A stretch of DNA of 64,000 bases from Xenophilus sp. E41 (GTDB taxonomy: Bacteria > Pseudomonadota > Gammaproteobacteria > Burkholderiales > Burkholderiaceae_C), in NCBI RefSeq assembly GCF_003671765.1, contig NZ_QPIB01000007.1, forward strand, positions 62,001 through 126,000, in the 5' to 3' direction. The position numbers and the translations under genes were made by a program. How positions within the stretch are numbered: the stretch's first letter is position 1; every line of letters starts with the position of its first letter. Below the pieces are notes generated by a model. It did not search any database and was not told the origin of the DNA. It saw only the letters and a program-made list of their open reading frames with translations. Below are positions 1 through 7,602 of this stretch, piece after piece.

Positions 1-439
1 GAACTTCGCCGAAGCCGCCCGACAGGCTCACCGTGGAACGACGGTTGAAGTTGCTGATGCCCCTCGCGCCGTCATCGTTGCCGATGCTGGATTCCAGCCA
101 GAAGCTGGCAGCCAGACCGCCGCCCAGGTCTTCCGTGCCACGGAAGCCGATGCGGCTGGAGTTGTAGCCGGAGTTGGCCAGGGCCGTCTGGCTTTTCTTG
201 GCGCCGTAGACAGCGCCCGGCTTGGCTGCCAGGGCATCAGGATTCAGAGCGATGGCGCCGTTTTTGAAGGTGTAAAGCGGCGCGTTGTTGAAGTAGTCGC
301 TCTTCGTGGTGTAGTGGCTCACCGAAGCGTCGACGATACCGAACAGCGTCACCGACGATTGCGCCGAGGCAACACCGGCAACAGCCAGGGCAGCCAGAGC
401 AGCTAGACCGGCCGCCGACGTGGCGGCCGCTCCATGCAT
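1..439 (-). CDS. Gram-negative porin, partial (3' end outside window), with altered 5' end
   Basis: The minus-strand frame encodes the N-terminal part of a general outer-membrane porin (Porin_4/OmpC-like), closely related to the complete porin at 2042-3385: both share ...ALAVAGVASAQ before the mature start and the blocks SGYNSSRIGFRGTEDLGGG and FNRRSTVSLSGGFGE. The C-terminus runs off the window. The 5' end is odd. The 79 nt at 401-323 are identical to 2059-2137, but upstream of 401 the homology stops abruptly, so the usual MKKSLVAL start is replaced by MHGAAATSAAG, with no lysines in the signal peptide, no clear ribosome binding site, and an intrinsic terminator at 455-485 just upstream. The ATG at 439 is the first plausible start but is weak. 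It may be a 5'-damaged paralogue rather than an expressed gene. Family assignment is firm; expression is doubtful. Confidence 0.7.
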   Translation of the reverse strand, partial: MHGAAATSAAGLAALAALAVAGVASAQSSVTLFGIVDASVSHYTTKSDYFNNAPLYTFKNGAIALNPDALAAKPGAVYGAKKSQTALANSGYNSSRIGFRGTEDLGGGLAASFWLESSIGNDDGARGISNFNRRSTVSLSGGFGEV

Positions 440-454
440 CGGCAAATCGCCAAG

Positions 455-485
455 AAAAAAGCCCCGAGTCTTGCGACTCGGGGCT
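455..485 (-). terminator. Rho-independent terminator
   Basis: An 11-bp perfect stem (AGCCCCGAGTC/GACTCGGGGCT) is closed by a GCAA tetraloop and followed by six U on the minus strand. It lies between the promoter at 549-576 and the porin fragment, so it would end the candidate sRNA and shield the porin from read-through. Confidence 0.85.
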
Positions 486-541
486 AAATCCACCAATTGG
501 GAGGGTGGAGGAGACAACCAGTGCGCAAGTGATTGCGCGTT
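455..541 (-). ncRNA. Candidate small RNA with anti-Shine-Dalgarno motifs
   Basis: A sigma-70-like promoter (TTGCAT, 16-nt spacer, TATACT) predicts a start near 541, and a strong intrinsic terminator ends at 455, giving a transcript of about 85 nt with no convincing reading frame. The RNA carries TCTCCTCC (514-507), then a 6-bp hairpin TCCACC/GGTGGA (509-489) that presents CTCCC in its 9-nt loop, then the terminator. Exposed CUCC-type loops next to a Rho-independent terminator are characteristic of sRNAs that pair with ribosome binding sites, including the CCUCCUCCC sRNAs of Rhodobacter and, as I recall, a toxic betaproteobacterial sRNA family. The alternative is a terminated leader or attenuator of the downstream porin fragment. 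No homology search was possible. Confidence 0.5.
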
Positions 542-548
542 GAAATAA

Positions 549-576
549 AGTATAGCGAGGGTTTGTTGCGATGCAA
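549..576 (-). promoter_or_regulatory. Sigma-70-like promoter of the candidate sRNA
   Basis: On the minus strand, -35 TTGCAT (576-571) and -10 TATACT (554-549) are separated by 16 nt. It faces away from the OsmC-like gene and towards the terminator at 455-485. Confidence 0.55.
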
Positions 577-669
577 CACGCCCGATGCAATTCCCCCACA
601 CATCGTCAGCAAAGTGCGCGTCAACGTGAGATTTGGCCGCGCTTCTGCCTCTTGGAGTTTTTGAACAGC

Positions 670-1119
670 ATGGAATGCACAGTGAGTTGGACGGGGCAGA
701 GCGGCGCGCGCTCTGCCATGGGATTCGTGGCTGAAACCGGAAGTGGGCACGTGCTGACGATGGATGGCGCTCCTGATGCGGCGCGCCCTGAGAACGGCGG
801 TCAGAACCTGGCGGCGCGACCGATGGAAACCGTGCTGGCCGGCACCGGAGGCTGCACGGCCTACGACGTCGTGATGATTCTCAAGCGTGGACGGCACCAG
901 GTCGAACGCTGCAGCGTCAAGCTCACCAGCGAGCGCGCTTCGAAGGACCCGAAGGTGTTCACGAAGATCCACATGCATTTCACGGTCGCCGGCAAGAACA
1001 TCCCGGCCGCTGCGGTGGAGCGCGCGATCGCCCTGAGCCACGACACCTACTGCTCGGCCACGATCATGCTGGGCAAGACGGCCGAGATCACGACTAGCTT
1101 CGATCTGATCGATCTGTAA
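670..1119 (+). CDS. OsmC-family protein (YhfA-like)
   Basis: Encodes 149 aa of the OsmC/Ohr fold, closest in layout to E. coli YhfA: an N-terminal strand region (MECTVSW), the RPMETVLAGTGGCTAYDV helix with a conserved cysteine, and a second cysteine in TYCSA near the C-terminus. Members of the broader family are thiol peroxidases that reduce organic hydroperoxides, but the YhfA branch has no well-established substrate, so only cytoplasmic OsmC-type redox function can be inferred. The frame is open upstream to 571, but residues before the ATG at 670 look non-native and the conserved domain begins there. It is convergent with coq7 (7-bp gap). Confidence 0.85.
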   Translation: MECTVSWTGQSGARSAMGFVAETGSGHVLTMDGAPDAARPENGGQNLAARPMETVLAGTGGCTAYDVVMILKRGRHQVERCSVKLTSERASKDPKVFTKIHMHFTVAGKNIPAAAVERAIALSHDTYCSATIMLGKTAEITTSFDLIDL

Positions 1120-1126
1120 GGGGCGC

Positions 1127-1762
1127 TCAGACCCGGTGTGCAACCGTGGTCATCACACGTGCTGCCAGTCGCATGAGCCCCTTGACCGGGGGCGGCAGTT
1201 CGGCGGCACCGGCGGTCGTGGCCCATAGGGCGTGACGCGCCTCGTCATCCTTCATTTGCAGTACCACGGCGCGTGAAGCCGCATCGCCCGCCGGCAGGCG
1301 ATCGAGGTGGCCGTCCAGATGCGCTTCGACCTGACGTTCGGTTTCGGCGACGAAACCGAGACTCCATCGGTCGCCGAGCCTGCCGGCCACCAGCCCCAGC
1401 GTGAAGGCGCCGGCGTACCAGAAGGGATTCAGTCTGGATGTGTGGGTGCCCAGGGCCTCGAGGCGCTGGCGCGTCCAGGCGAGGTGGTCGGTCTCTTCGT
1501 CGGCTGCTTCCAGCAACTTTTCACGCAAGACAGGGTCGCGCGTGGTCGCCGCCTGTGCCGTATAGAGGGCCTGGGCGCAAACTTCACCCACATGGTTCAC
1601 GCGCATCAGAGCGCCGGCTTCCCGCTGTTCAGCGGCACTGAGCGGCGGGCTCGGCGCCGCGACGGCGGGCAGAGGCTGGGTACGCGCCGCGTGCGGCGTG
1701 GCGAAAAGTGTGCGAAGTGCCGCGTCTGCGGCTCCGAGAAGGGAATCCAGGGCGAGGGGCAT
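1127..1762 (-). CDS. coq7: 2-polyprenyl-3-methyl-6-methoxy-1,4-benzoquinone monooxygenase (Coq7)
   Basis: A carboxylate-bridged diiron hydroxylase of ubiquinone biosynthesis that adds the final ring hydroxyl before the last O-methylation; it acts at the inner membrane face. The 211 aa contain the expected metal-ligand motifs in order: [35 protein letters not shown] and KDDEARHA (Glu/ExxH pairs). The first 45 residues are a poorly conserved Ala/Pro-rich extension, common in betaproteobacterial Coq7. It is monocistronic, with no operon partner: it is convergent with the OsmC-like gene and divergent from the porin at 2042. Confidence 0.95.
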   Translation of the reverse strand: MPLALDSLLGAADAALRTLFATPHAARTQPLPAVAAPSPPLSAAEQREAGALMRVNHVGEVCAQALYTAQAATTRDPVLREKLLEAADEETDHLAWTRQRLEALGTHTSRLNPFWYAGAFTLGLVAGRLGDRWSLGFVAETERQVEAHLDGHLDRLPAGDAASRAVVLQMKDDEARHALWATTAGAAELPPPVKGLMRLAARVMTTVAHRV

Positions 1763-1899
1763 ATGCCGTATTGTGAAAGCACGCGCGATTGCGCCGGCCG
1801 CGTGGTGTCATTCCGCGATGCGGCATGGAGTGGGCCGCAGCGCCTGTTGCACTACTGCAACGAAACGGCCCGGCCCCTGTTGGTTTGGGCCAATTTGTT

Positions 1900-1928
1900 T
1901 TGCCCTGAGGCGGCGCCTCTGGTGCAAT
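1900..1928 (+). promoter_or_regulatory. Possible porin promoter
   Basis: TTGCCC (1900-1905), a 17-nt spacer and an extended-type -10, TGgTGCAAT (hexamer 1923-1928), lie 113 nt before the porin ATG. The spacer contains the palindrome GAGGC-GGC-GCCTC. The rest of the coq7-porin gap (1763-2041) holds a leader of about 100 nt but no clear operator. Hexamers are only a moderate fit. Confidence 0.35.
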
Positions 1929-2041
1929 AGCAACAACTTCCCAAAAGGAGGTTGGCCCGGGGCCCGGTGGGAGCACGAACGTGCCAGCACGGTGATCCCT
2001 TCGCACCGGCGCCCTATGTCTTAACCTTGGAGAAACTTGCA

Positions 2042-3385
2042 ATGAAAAAATCCCTCGTTGCTCTGGCTGCCCTGGCTGTTGCCGGTGTTGCCTCGGCGCA
2101 ATCGTCGGTGACGCTGTTCGGTATCGTCGACGCTTCGATCAGCGGCTACTCGTCGAAGAGCGACCTGTATGTGGCCAATCCCCTGGCTTACATCAACAAC
2201 CCCCTGGCGTTCTACGGCATCCCCGGCTCGGTGAAGCAGAGCAAGACGGCCCTGGCGAACTCGGGCTACAACTCCAGCCGCATCGGCTTCCGTGGCACGG
2301 AAGACCTGGGCGGTGGCCTGGCTGCCAGCTTCTGGCTCGAAGCCGGCATCAGCAACGACGACGGCAAGAAGGGCATCGACAACTTCAACCGTCGTTCGAC
2401 GGTGAGCCTGTCGGGCGGCTTCGGTGAAATCCGCCTGGGTCGTGACTACACCCCGACCTTCTGGAACGACACCGTGTTCGACCCCTTCGGCACGAACGGC
2501 GTTGGCACGAACGTGATTTCGTCGGTGAACTCGAACCTCGCGACGAACTCCGGCATCACCGGCAACCAGCTGGCTGGCAGCGACAACTACGTCCGCACCA
2601 GCAACAGCATCGGCTACTTCCTGCCCCCGAACCTGGGCGGCTTCTACGGTCAAGTGCAGTACGCGCTGCACGAGAACACGAAGCAAGACTGGATCCAAGG
2701 CAGCCCGAGCAAGAAGGGTCGCTATGTGGGTGGCCGCTTCGGCTACGCCAACGGCCCCCTGGATGTCGCGCTGGCCTACGGCGAAGACACCAAGGACGGC
2801 GGCGCTTCTTCTGGCTTCTTCACCAACGACGGTGGCGGCTGGACCAAGAACAAGATCAAGACGCTGAACCTGGGCGCTTCGTACGACTTCGGTCCCGTGA
2901 AGCTGTTCGGTGAACTGTCGCAAGCCAAGCAAAAGGTGCAGGACGACTCGACGTTCGTGACCATCGGTGGCATCCCCTACCCGTACACCGTCGGCGCAAC
3001 CGACAAGTACAACGGTGCCCTGATCGGCGTGACCGTGCCGGTCGGTGCTGGCCTGATCCGTGCTGCCTACTCGCGCGTCAAGGCGAAGTCGGGCAACTAC
3101 GGCTTCCAGACCTACACCCTGGAAGACCTGCTGTTCGGCGGCAACAACAACACCAGCGCCACGGCCAGCAAGTTCGCCATCGGCTACGTGCACAACCTGT
3201 CGAAGCGTACGGCTCTGTACGCAACGGTGGCCCGCGTCAGCCTGAAGGATGCGCAGAACAACGCTGCGATCGCTGCGAACACCGGTGTTGGCTACGCTTC
3301 GCCGAACCTGGCTGGCGCAGTTGGCGGCCTGTACGTGCCCAAGAGCTCGACCGGCTACGACTTCGGTATCCGTCACTCGTTCTAA
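2042..3385 (+). CDS. Gram-negative general porin (Porin_4/OmpC-like)
   Basis: A 447-aa outer-membrane beta-barrel porin, expected to form a trimeric 16-stranded diffusion channel for small hydrophilic solutes. A classical signal peptide (MKKSLVALAALAVAGVASAQ) is followed by the first strand SSVTLFGIVDASISGY, loops including the L3-like region, and a C-terminal GYDFGIRHSF ending in Phe, the BAM recognition signal. The start at 2042 is set by GGAG 11 nt upstream and by the signal peptide. A 5' in-frame extension to 1952 is not credible. It is monocistronic, ended by the terminator at 3425-3457. A paralogous fragment lies inverted at 1-439, with a 79-nt identical block. Confidence 0.95.
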   Translation: MKKSLVALAALAVAGVASAQSSVTLFGIVDASISGYSSKSDLYVANPLAYINNPLAFYGIPGSVKQSKTALANSGYNSSRIGFRGTEDLGGGLAASFWLEAGISNDDGKKGIDNFNRRSTVSLSGGFGEIRLGRDYTPTFWNDTVFDPFGTNGVGTNVISSVNSNLATNSGITGNQLAGSDNYVRTSNSIGYFLPPNLGGFYGQVQYALHENTKQDWIQGSPSKKGRYVGGRFGYANGPLDVALAYGEDTKDGGASSGFFTNDGGGWTKNKIKTLNLGASYDFGPVKLFGELSQAKQKVQDDSTFVTIGGIPYPYTVGATDKYNGALIGVTVPVGAGLIRAAYSRVKAKSGNYGFQTYTLEDLLFGGNNNTSATASKFAIGYVHNLSKRTALYATVARVSLKDAQNNAAIAANTGVGYASPNLAGAVGGLYVPKSSTGYDFGIRHSF

Positions 3386-3424
3386 TCGACAGCTGGCTTC
3401 GGCCAGCTTCGATCGAGAGATCAA

Positions 3425-3457
3425 AGCCATCCGACGCAAGTCGGGTGGCTTTTTTTA
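3425..3457 (+). terminator. Rho-independent terminator of the porin
   Basis: An 11-bp stem (AGCCATCCGAC/GTCGGGTGGCT, one G-T pair) with a GCAA tetraloop is followed by a seven-T run, 40 nt after the porin stop. Confidence 0.9.
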
Positions 3458-3570
3458 TTGCGTGTCGTCTCGAATGCCGCACTGAAAGGCCCTTGCTCCC
3501 GAAAGCACTTGATTGCAATTGCGCAGGGGCGTTGCAATAGTCCGCCTCTTCAACCAACGAGGAGGAGTTC

Positions 3571-5154
3571 ATGAAACTCATCAAGCCCGTGTGCCTGTCG
3601 ATGGGCATGGCGCTCACGCTGCTGGCAGCGCCGACGCTGCATGCGAAGACCTTCAAGTGGTCGAGCGCGAGCGACATCCCGACGCTCGACATCCACTCGC
3701 AGAACAATGCCCTGGGCAATGGCGTCCACGCGGCGATCTACGACTCGCTGGTCTACTACAACAGCACCAGCTTCAAGCCCGAACCGCAACTGGCCCTCTC
3801 GTGGAAGAACGTGTCACCCACCCAGGTGCGCTTCCAGTTGCGCCCCGGCGTGAAGTTCAGCGATGGCTCGCCCTTCACGGCCGACGACGTGGTGTTCTCG
3901 ATCACCCGCGCCATGGCCAAGACCTCCAATTACGCGGTGTACGCGGAGGGCATCGACAAGGCGGTGAAGGTCGACGCGAACACGGTCGACATCCTGCTCA
4001 AGGCGCCGACGCCCACGCTGATCAATCAGCTCACCGAGCTGCGCATCATGAGCAAGGCCTGGGCCGAGAAGAACAATTCGACCTCGCCGAAGGACATCAA
4101 GACGCAGGAAGAGACCTTCGCGCACCGCAATGCCATGGGCACGGGGCCGTACATGGTCAAGGAATGGCAGCCCGACCAGCGCCTGGTGCTGGCGGCCAAC
4201 CCGAACTACTGGGGCAAGAACCCGACCAACGTGACCGAGATCGTCTACACGCCGATCAAGTCCCAGGCCACCCGGCTCGCCGCTCTGCTGTCGGGCGAGA
4301 CGGACTTCGTGCTCGACCCGAGCCCCCAGGACCTGCCGCGCCTGCGCAGCAACGCCGACCTCAAGGTCATCGACGGCGTCGAGAACCGCACAATCTTCCT
4401 CGGCATGGACCAGCACCGCGACGAACTGCCCGGCTCCAACGTGAAGGGCAAGAACCCCCTCAAGGACGCACGCGTGCGCAAGGCGCTGTACCAGGCGATC
4501 GACATCAACGCGCTGAACCGCGTGACGATGCGCGGCCTGTCGCAGAACACCGGCACGCTCGTCGCGCCGCAGGTCAACGGCTGGACCAAGAAGGCCGACG
4601 CGCGCTGGCCCTACGACGTGGCCGCCGCCCAGAAACTGCTGGCCGACGCCGGCTACGCCCAGGGCTTCGAAGTCGACTTCGCCTGCCCCAACAACCGCTA
4701 CATCAGCGACGAGGCGATCTGCCAGGCGGTCACGGCCATGTGGGCGCGCGTCGGCGTCAAGGCCAAGCTGCGCACCCTGCCGCTCGTGACCTACTTCCCG
4801 ATGATCCAGCGCTACGAGGCCAGCATCTACATGCTCGGCTGGGGCGTGCCGACCTTCGATGCGCTCTACAGCCTGCAGTCCCTGCTGCGCACCGTCGGTG
4901 CCGGCGGCGACGGCAACTACAACGTGGGCCGGTATTCCAACCCGCAGATGGACGCCCTGATCGAACGCGTCAAGGTCGAGACCGACCTCAAGGTGCGCAA
5001 CGAACTCATCGAGAAGGCCCTGGTGCTGTCTCATGAAGACGTGGCCTACCTGCCGCTGCACAACCAGATCATTCCCTGGGCCATGCGCAAGAACATCCAG
5101 GCCGTTCACCGCGCCGACAACCGCATCGACTGGCGGCTCGTGAAGGTCAACTGA
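3571..5154 (+). CDS. ABC transporter substrate-binding protein, family 5 (peptide/nickel/opine type)
   Basis: A 527-aa periplasmic binding protein of the SBP_bac_5 (DppA/OppA) family that captures a ligand for the importer encoded downstream. The signal peptide is MKLIKPVCLSMGMALTLLAAPTLHA; the family signature around VRFQLRPGVKFSDGSPFTAD and the RLVLAANPNYWGKNP segment are present, and the length is typical. The start is fixed by GAGGAGG just upstream. It is the first gene of an operon with two permeases, a hydrolase, a second paralogous binding protein (7603-9189) and two ATPases, although a terminator at 5176-5200 lies after it, probably giving more binding protein than membrane subunits. 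The ligand (peptide, N-acyl amino acid or similar) cannot be read from the sequence. Confidence 0.92.
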   Translation: MKLIKPVCLSMGMALTLLAAPTLHAKTFKWSSASDIPTLDIHSQNNALGNGVHAAIYDSLVYYNSTSFKPEPQLALSWKNVSPTQVRFQLRPGVKFSDGSPFTADDVVFSITRAMAKTSNYAVYAEGIDKAVKVDANTVDILLKAPTPTLINQLTELRIMSKAWAEKNNSTSPKDIKTQEETFAHRNAMGTGPYMVKEWQPDQRLVLAANPNYWGKNPTNVTEIVYTPIKSQATRLAALLSGETDFVLDPSPQDLPRLRSNADLKVIDGVENRTIFLGMDQHRDELPGSNVKGKNPLKDARVRKALYQAIDINALNRVTMRGLSQNTGTLVAPQVNGWTKKADARWPYDVAAAQKLLADAGYAQGFEVDFACPNNRYISDEAICQAVTAMWARVGVKAKLRTLPLVTYFPMIQRYEASIYMLGWGVPTFDALYSLQSLLRTVGAGGDGNYNVGRYSNPQMDALIERVKVETDLKVRNELIEKALVLSHEDVAYLPLHNQIIPWAMRKNIQAVHRADNRIDWRLVKVN

Positions 5155-5175
5155 CCGCGCTTCGCCGGCGCGTCG

Positions 5176-5200
5176 AAGGGCTCTGCGGAGCCCTTTTTTT
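5176..5200 (+). terminator. Rho-independent terminator or attenuator inside the ABC operon
   Basis: An 8-bp stem AAGGGCTC/GAGCCCTT with a TGCG loop and seven T lies 21 nt after the first binding-protein gene. Because permease genes follow on the same strand, it probably attenuates rather than fully ends transcription. Confidence 0.8.
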
Positions 5201-5288
5201 GCGCCCCAATTAAGTGCAAACCCGGTGGAAACAGTGCCGCAGGCACAACCCTTGCTCTGCTAGCATGCCCCGAAACTCGCCCCACTGA

Positions 5289-6269
5289 ATGTTCGCTTTC
5301 GTCCTGCGCCGCCTGATCCAGGCCGTGATCGTCATGGTCGCGGTGGCCTTCATCTCCTTCCTTCTTTTCCAATACGTCGGCGATCCGGTGGTGTTCCTGC
5401 TGGGGCAGGACGCGCGGCCCGAGCAGATCCAGGAACTGCGCCAGGCGCTCGGGCTCGACAAGCCTTTCTTCGTCCAGTTCTGGCACTTTCTGGTCAATGC
5501 CGCGCAGGGCGAATTCGGCCTGAGCCTGCGGCAGGGCGCCAAGGTCTCCAGCCTCATCGCCGAACGCTTTCCGGCCACGCTGGAACTGGCCCTCGTGGCC
5601 GCCCTCCTGGCGCTGCTGCTCGGCATTCCGATGGGCGTCTACGCCGCGCTGCGCCGCGGCACCTTCACCAGCCAGATGTTCATGACGCTGAGCCTGCTGG
5701 GCGTCTCCCTGCCGACCTTCCTCATCGGCATCCTGCTGATTCTGGTCTTTGCCGTGCACCTCGGCTGGTTCCCGAGCTTCGGTCGGGGCGACATCGTGCA
5801 GCTCGGGTGGTGGCGCAGCGGCCTGCTGACCATCGACGGTTGGCACCACATCGTCCTGCCCGCGGTGACGCTCGCCATCTTCCAGCTCACGCTGATCATG
5901 CGGCTGGTGCGGGCCGAGATGCTCGAGGTGCTGCGCACGGACTACATCAAGTTCGCGCGCGCACGCGGCCTGTCCAACCGCGCGATCCACTTCGGCCATG
6001 CGCTCAAGAACACGCTGGTGCCGGTCATGACCATCACCGGGCTGCAGCTGGGCGGCCTGATCGCCTTCGCGATCATCACCGAGACCGTCTTCCAGTGGCC
6101 CGGCATGGGCCTGCTGTTCATCCAGGCCGTCACCTTCGCCGACATCCCGGTGATGGCAGCGTACCTCTGCCTCATCGCGCTGATCTTCGTGGTCATCAAT
6201 CTCGTGGTCGACCTTCTGTACTTCGTGGTCGATCCGCGTCTGCGCGTCGGCAAGGCGGGAGGGCACTGA
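5289..6269 (+). CDS. ABC transporter permease, DppB type
   Basis: A 326-aa inner-membrane permease of the DppB/OppB family. Visible features are the N-terminal MFAFVLRRLIQAVIVM membrane anchor, the GLDKPFFVQF periplasmic stretch typical of DppB, about six hydrophobic helices, and the EAA coupling loop EVLRTDYIKFARARGLS that docks on the ATPases. It would pair with the DppC-type permease at 9287-10198 to form the channel. A weak spacing between 5155 and 5288 contains the upstream terminator; no clear promoter was found. The following hydrolase starts only 2 bp after the stop, so translation is probably coupled. Confidence 0.93.
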   Translation: MFAFVLRRLIQAVIVMVAVAFISFLLFQYVGDPVVFLLGQDARPEQIQELRQALGLDKPFFVQFWHFLVNAAQGEFGLSLRQGAKVSSLIAERFPATLELALVAALLALLLGIPMGVYAALRRGTFTSQMFMTLSLLGVSLPTFLIGILLILVFAVHLGWFPSFGRGDIVQLGWWRSGLLTIDGWHHIVLPAVTLAIFQLTLIMRLVRAEMLEVLRTDYIKFARARGLSNRAIHFGHALKNTLVPVMTITGLQLGGLIAFAIITETVFQWPGMGLLFIQAVTFADIPVMAAYLCLIALIFVVINLVVDLLYFVVDPRLRVGKAGGH

Positions 6270-6271
6270 AC

Positions 6272-7561
6272 ATGGGCGACATGCGGCCACCCGAAGCACT
6301 CGCCTCGACGGCTCTGCGTTACCAGGCGGGCGGGCGCGCCTTCGCGCGCATCGCGAGCTTCCATCCCGAGCTCACCGCCTTCCGGCGCGATCTCCATGCG
6401 AATCCGGAGCTGGGCTTCGAGGAGGTCTACACCGCGGCCCGCGTGCAGGAGTCCCTGCGGGCCTGCGGCGTGGACGAGATCCACAGCGGCATCGGCAAGA
6501 CCGGCGTGGTCGGCGTGATCCGTGGCCGCTCCACCGCCAGCGGCCGCATGATCGGCCTGCGCGCCGACATGGACGCGCTGCCCATGAAGGAAGCCAATGC
6601 CGACCTGGCCTGGCGATCGGGCAAGACGGGCCTGATGCACGGCTGCGGCCACGACGGCCACACCGCCATGCTGGTGGGCGCCGCCCGCTACCTGGCGGAG
6701 ACGCGCCAGTTCGACGGCACGGCGGTGCTGATCTTCCAGCCCGGCGAAGAGGGCTTTGCCGGCGCACGCGTGATGATCGAGGACGGCCTGTTCGACCGCT
6801 TCCCGGTCGATGCCGTCTACGCCATGCACAACTGGCCCGCCATGCCCGCGGGCACGGTGGGCATCAACCGCGGTGCCATGATGGCCGCGGCCGACCGCAT
6901 CACGATCGACATCACGGGCAAAGGCGGTCATGGCGCGCATGCCTACCTCACGGTCGACCCCGTGCTCGTTGCAGCCCACATCATCACGGCGGTGCAAAGC
7001 ATCGTCTCGCGCAACGTGCGGCCCATCGATGCGGCCGTCATCAGCCTGTGCGCCGTCGAGGCGGGCGACCTCGACGCCTTCAGCGTCATCCCCGGCACGG
7101 CCCGTCTGGTCGGCACCGTGCGCACCTTCAACCTGCGCGTGCAGAACCAGGTCGAGCAGCGGCTGCGCGAACTGTGCACTTCCGTCGCGCAGGCCTTCGG
7201 CGCGACCGCCGAGCTGCGCTACGAGCGCATCTACCCCGCCACGATCAACACCGCCCCCGAAGCCACTTTCGCGGGCGACGTGGCGGCGTCCATCGTGGGC
7301 GAGCGCAACGTCGAGCGGCACCTCGAACCCAGCATGGGCGCCGAGGACTTCTCCTTCATGCTGCAGAAGAAGGCCGGCGCCTACCTGCGCCTCGGCCAGG
7401 ACGCCCGCGGCGGCGCCTTTCTGCACAACGCCGGCTACGACTTCAATGACGAGATCCTGCCGCTCGGCGCCGCATTGCACGCGGGGCTGATCGAGCAGGG
7501 CATGCCGCTTGCTGCTACCCGCAGCACGCCGGCAGAGCCCGCCGCCATCGCGGCGAAATGA
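6272..7561 (+). CDS. M20 family amidohydrolase (hippurate hydrolase/carboxypeptidase-like)
   Basis: A 429-aa dinuclear-metal amidohydrolase of the M20D group, which cleaves N-acyl amino acids or small amide-linked substrates in the cytoplasm. The metal and catalytic motifs are visible: LRADMDALPM, MHGCGHDGHTAML, FQPGEEGFAGARVMI, YAMHNWPAMPAG and the dimerisation-domain stretch GKGGHGAHAY, ending with SMGAEDFSFML. The first 25 residues precede the domain. It sits between the two halves of a peptide-type ABC operon (2 bp after the permease, 41 bp before the second binding protein), which suggests that it hydrolyses the imported compound. The start was chosen at the ATG 2 bp past the permease stop; the same frame is open further upstream but there overlaps the permease. 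Confidence 0.92.
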   Translation: MGDMRPPEALASTALRYQAGGRAFARIASFHPELTAFRRDLHANPELGFEEVYTAARVQESLRACGVDEIHSGIGKTGVVGVIRGRSTASGRMIGLRADMDALPMKEANADLAWRSGKTGLMHGCGHDGHTAMLVGAARYLAETRQFDGTAVLIFQPGEEGFAGARVMIEDGLFDRFPVDAVYAMHNWPAMPAGTVGINRGAMMAAADRITIDITGKGGHGAHAYLTVDPVLVAAHIITAVQSIVSRNVRPIDAAVISLCAVEAGDLDAFSVIPGTARLVGTVRTFNLRVQNQVEQRLRELCTSVAQAFGATAELRYERIYPATINTAPEATFAGDVAASIVGERNVERHLEPSMGAEDFSFMLQKKAGAYLRLGQDARGGAFLHNAGYDFNDEILPLGAALHAGLIEQGMPLAATRSTPAEPAAIAAK

Positions 7562-7602
7562 ACCGCCGTTCACACGGTGATCCCAACCCGAGGAGTGCCT
7601 CC

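Noticed and set aside
421..439. NotI- and NsiI-like restriction sites at the porin 5' end, as in a cloning scar
   Set aside because: The sites are isolated and no vector sequence surrounds them; GC-rich genomes contain such 8-mers by chance. Left only as part of the rearrangement/assembly question.
1952..2041. In-frame 30-residue extension of the porin from a TTG preceded by AAAAGGAG
   Set aside because: The Shine-Dalgarno-like string abuts the TTG with almost no spacing, the added residues would destroy the signal peptide, and the ATG at 2042 has a normal GGAG and signal.
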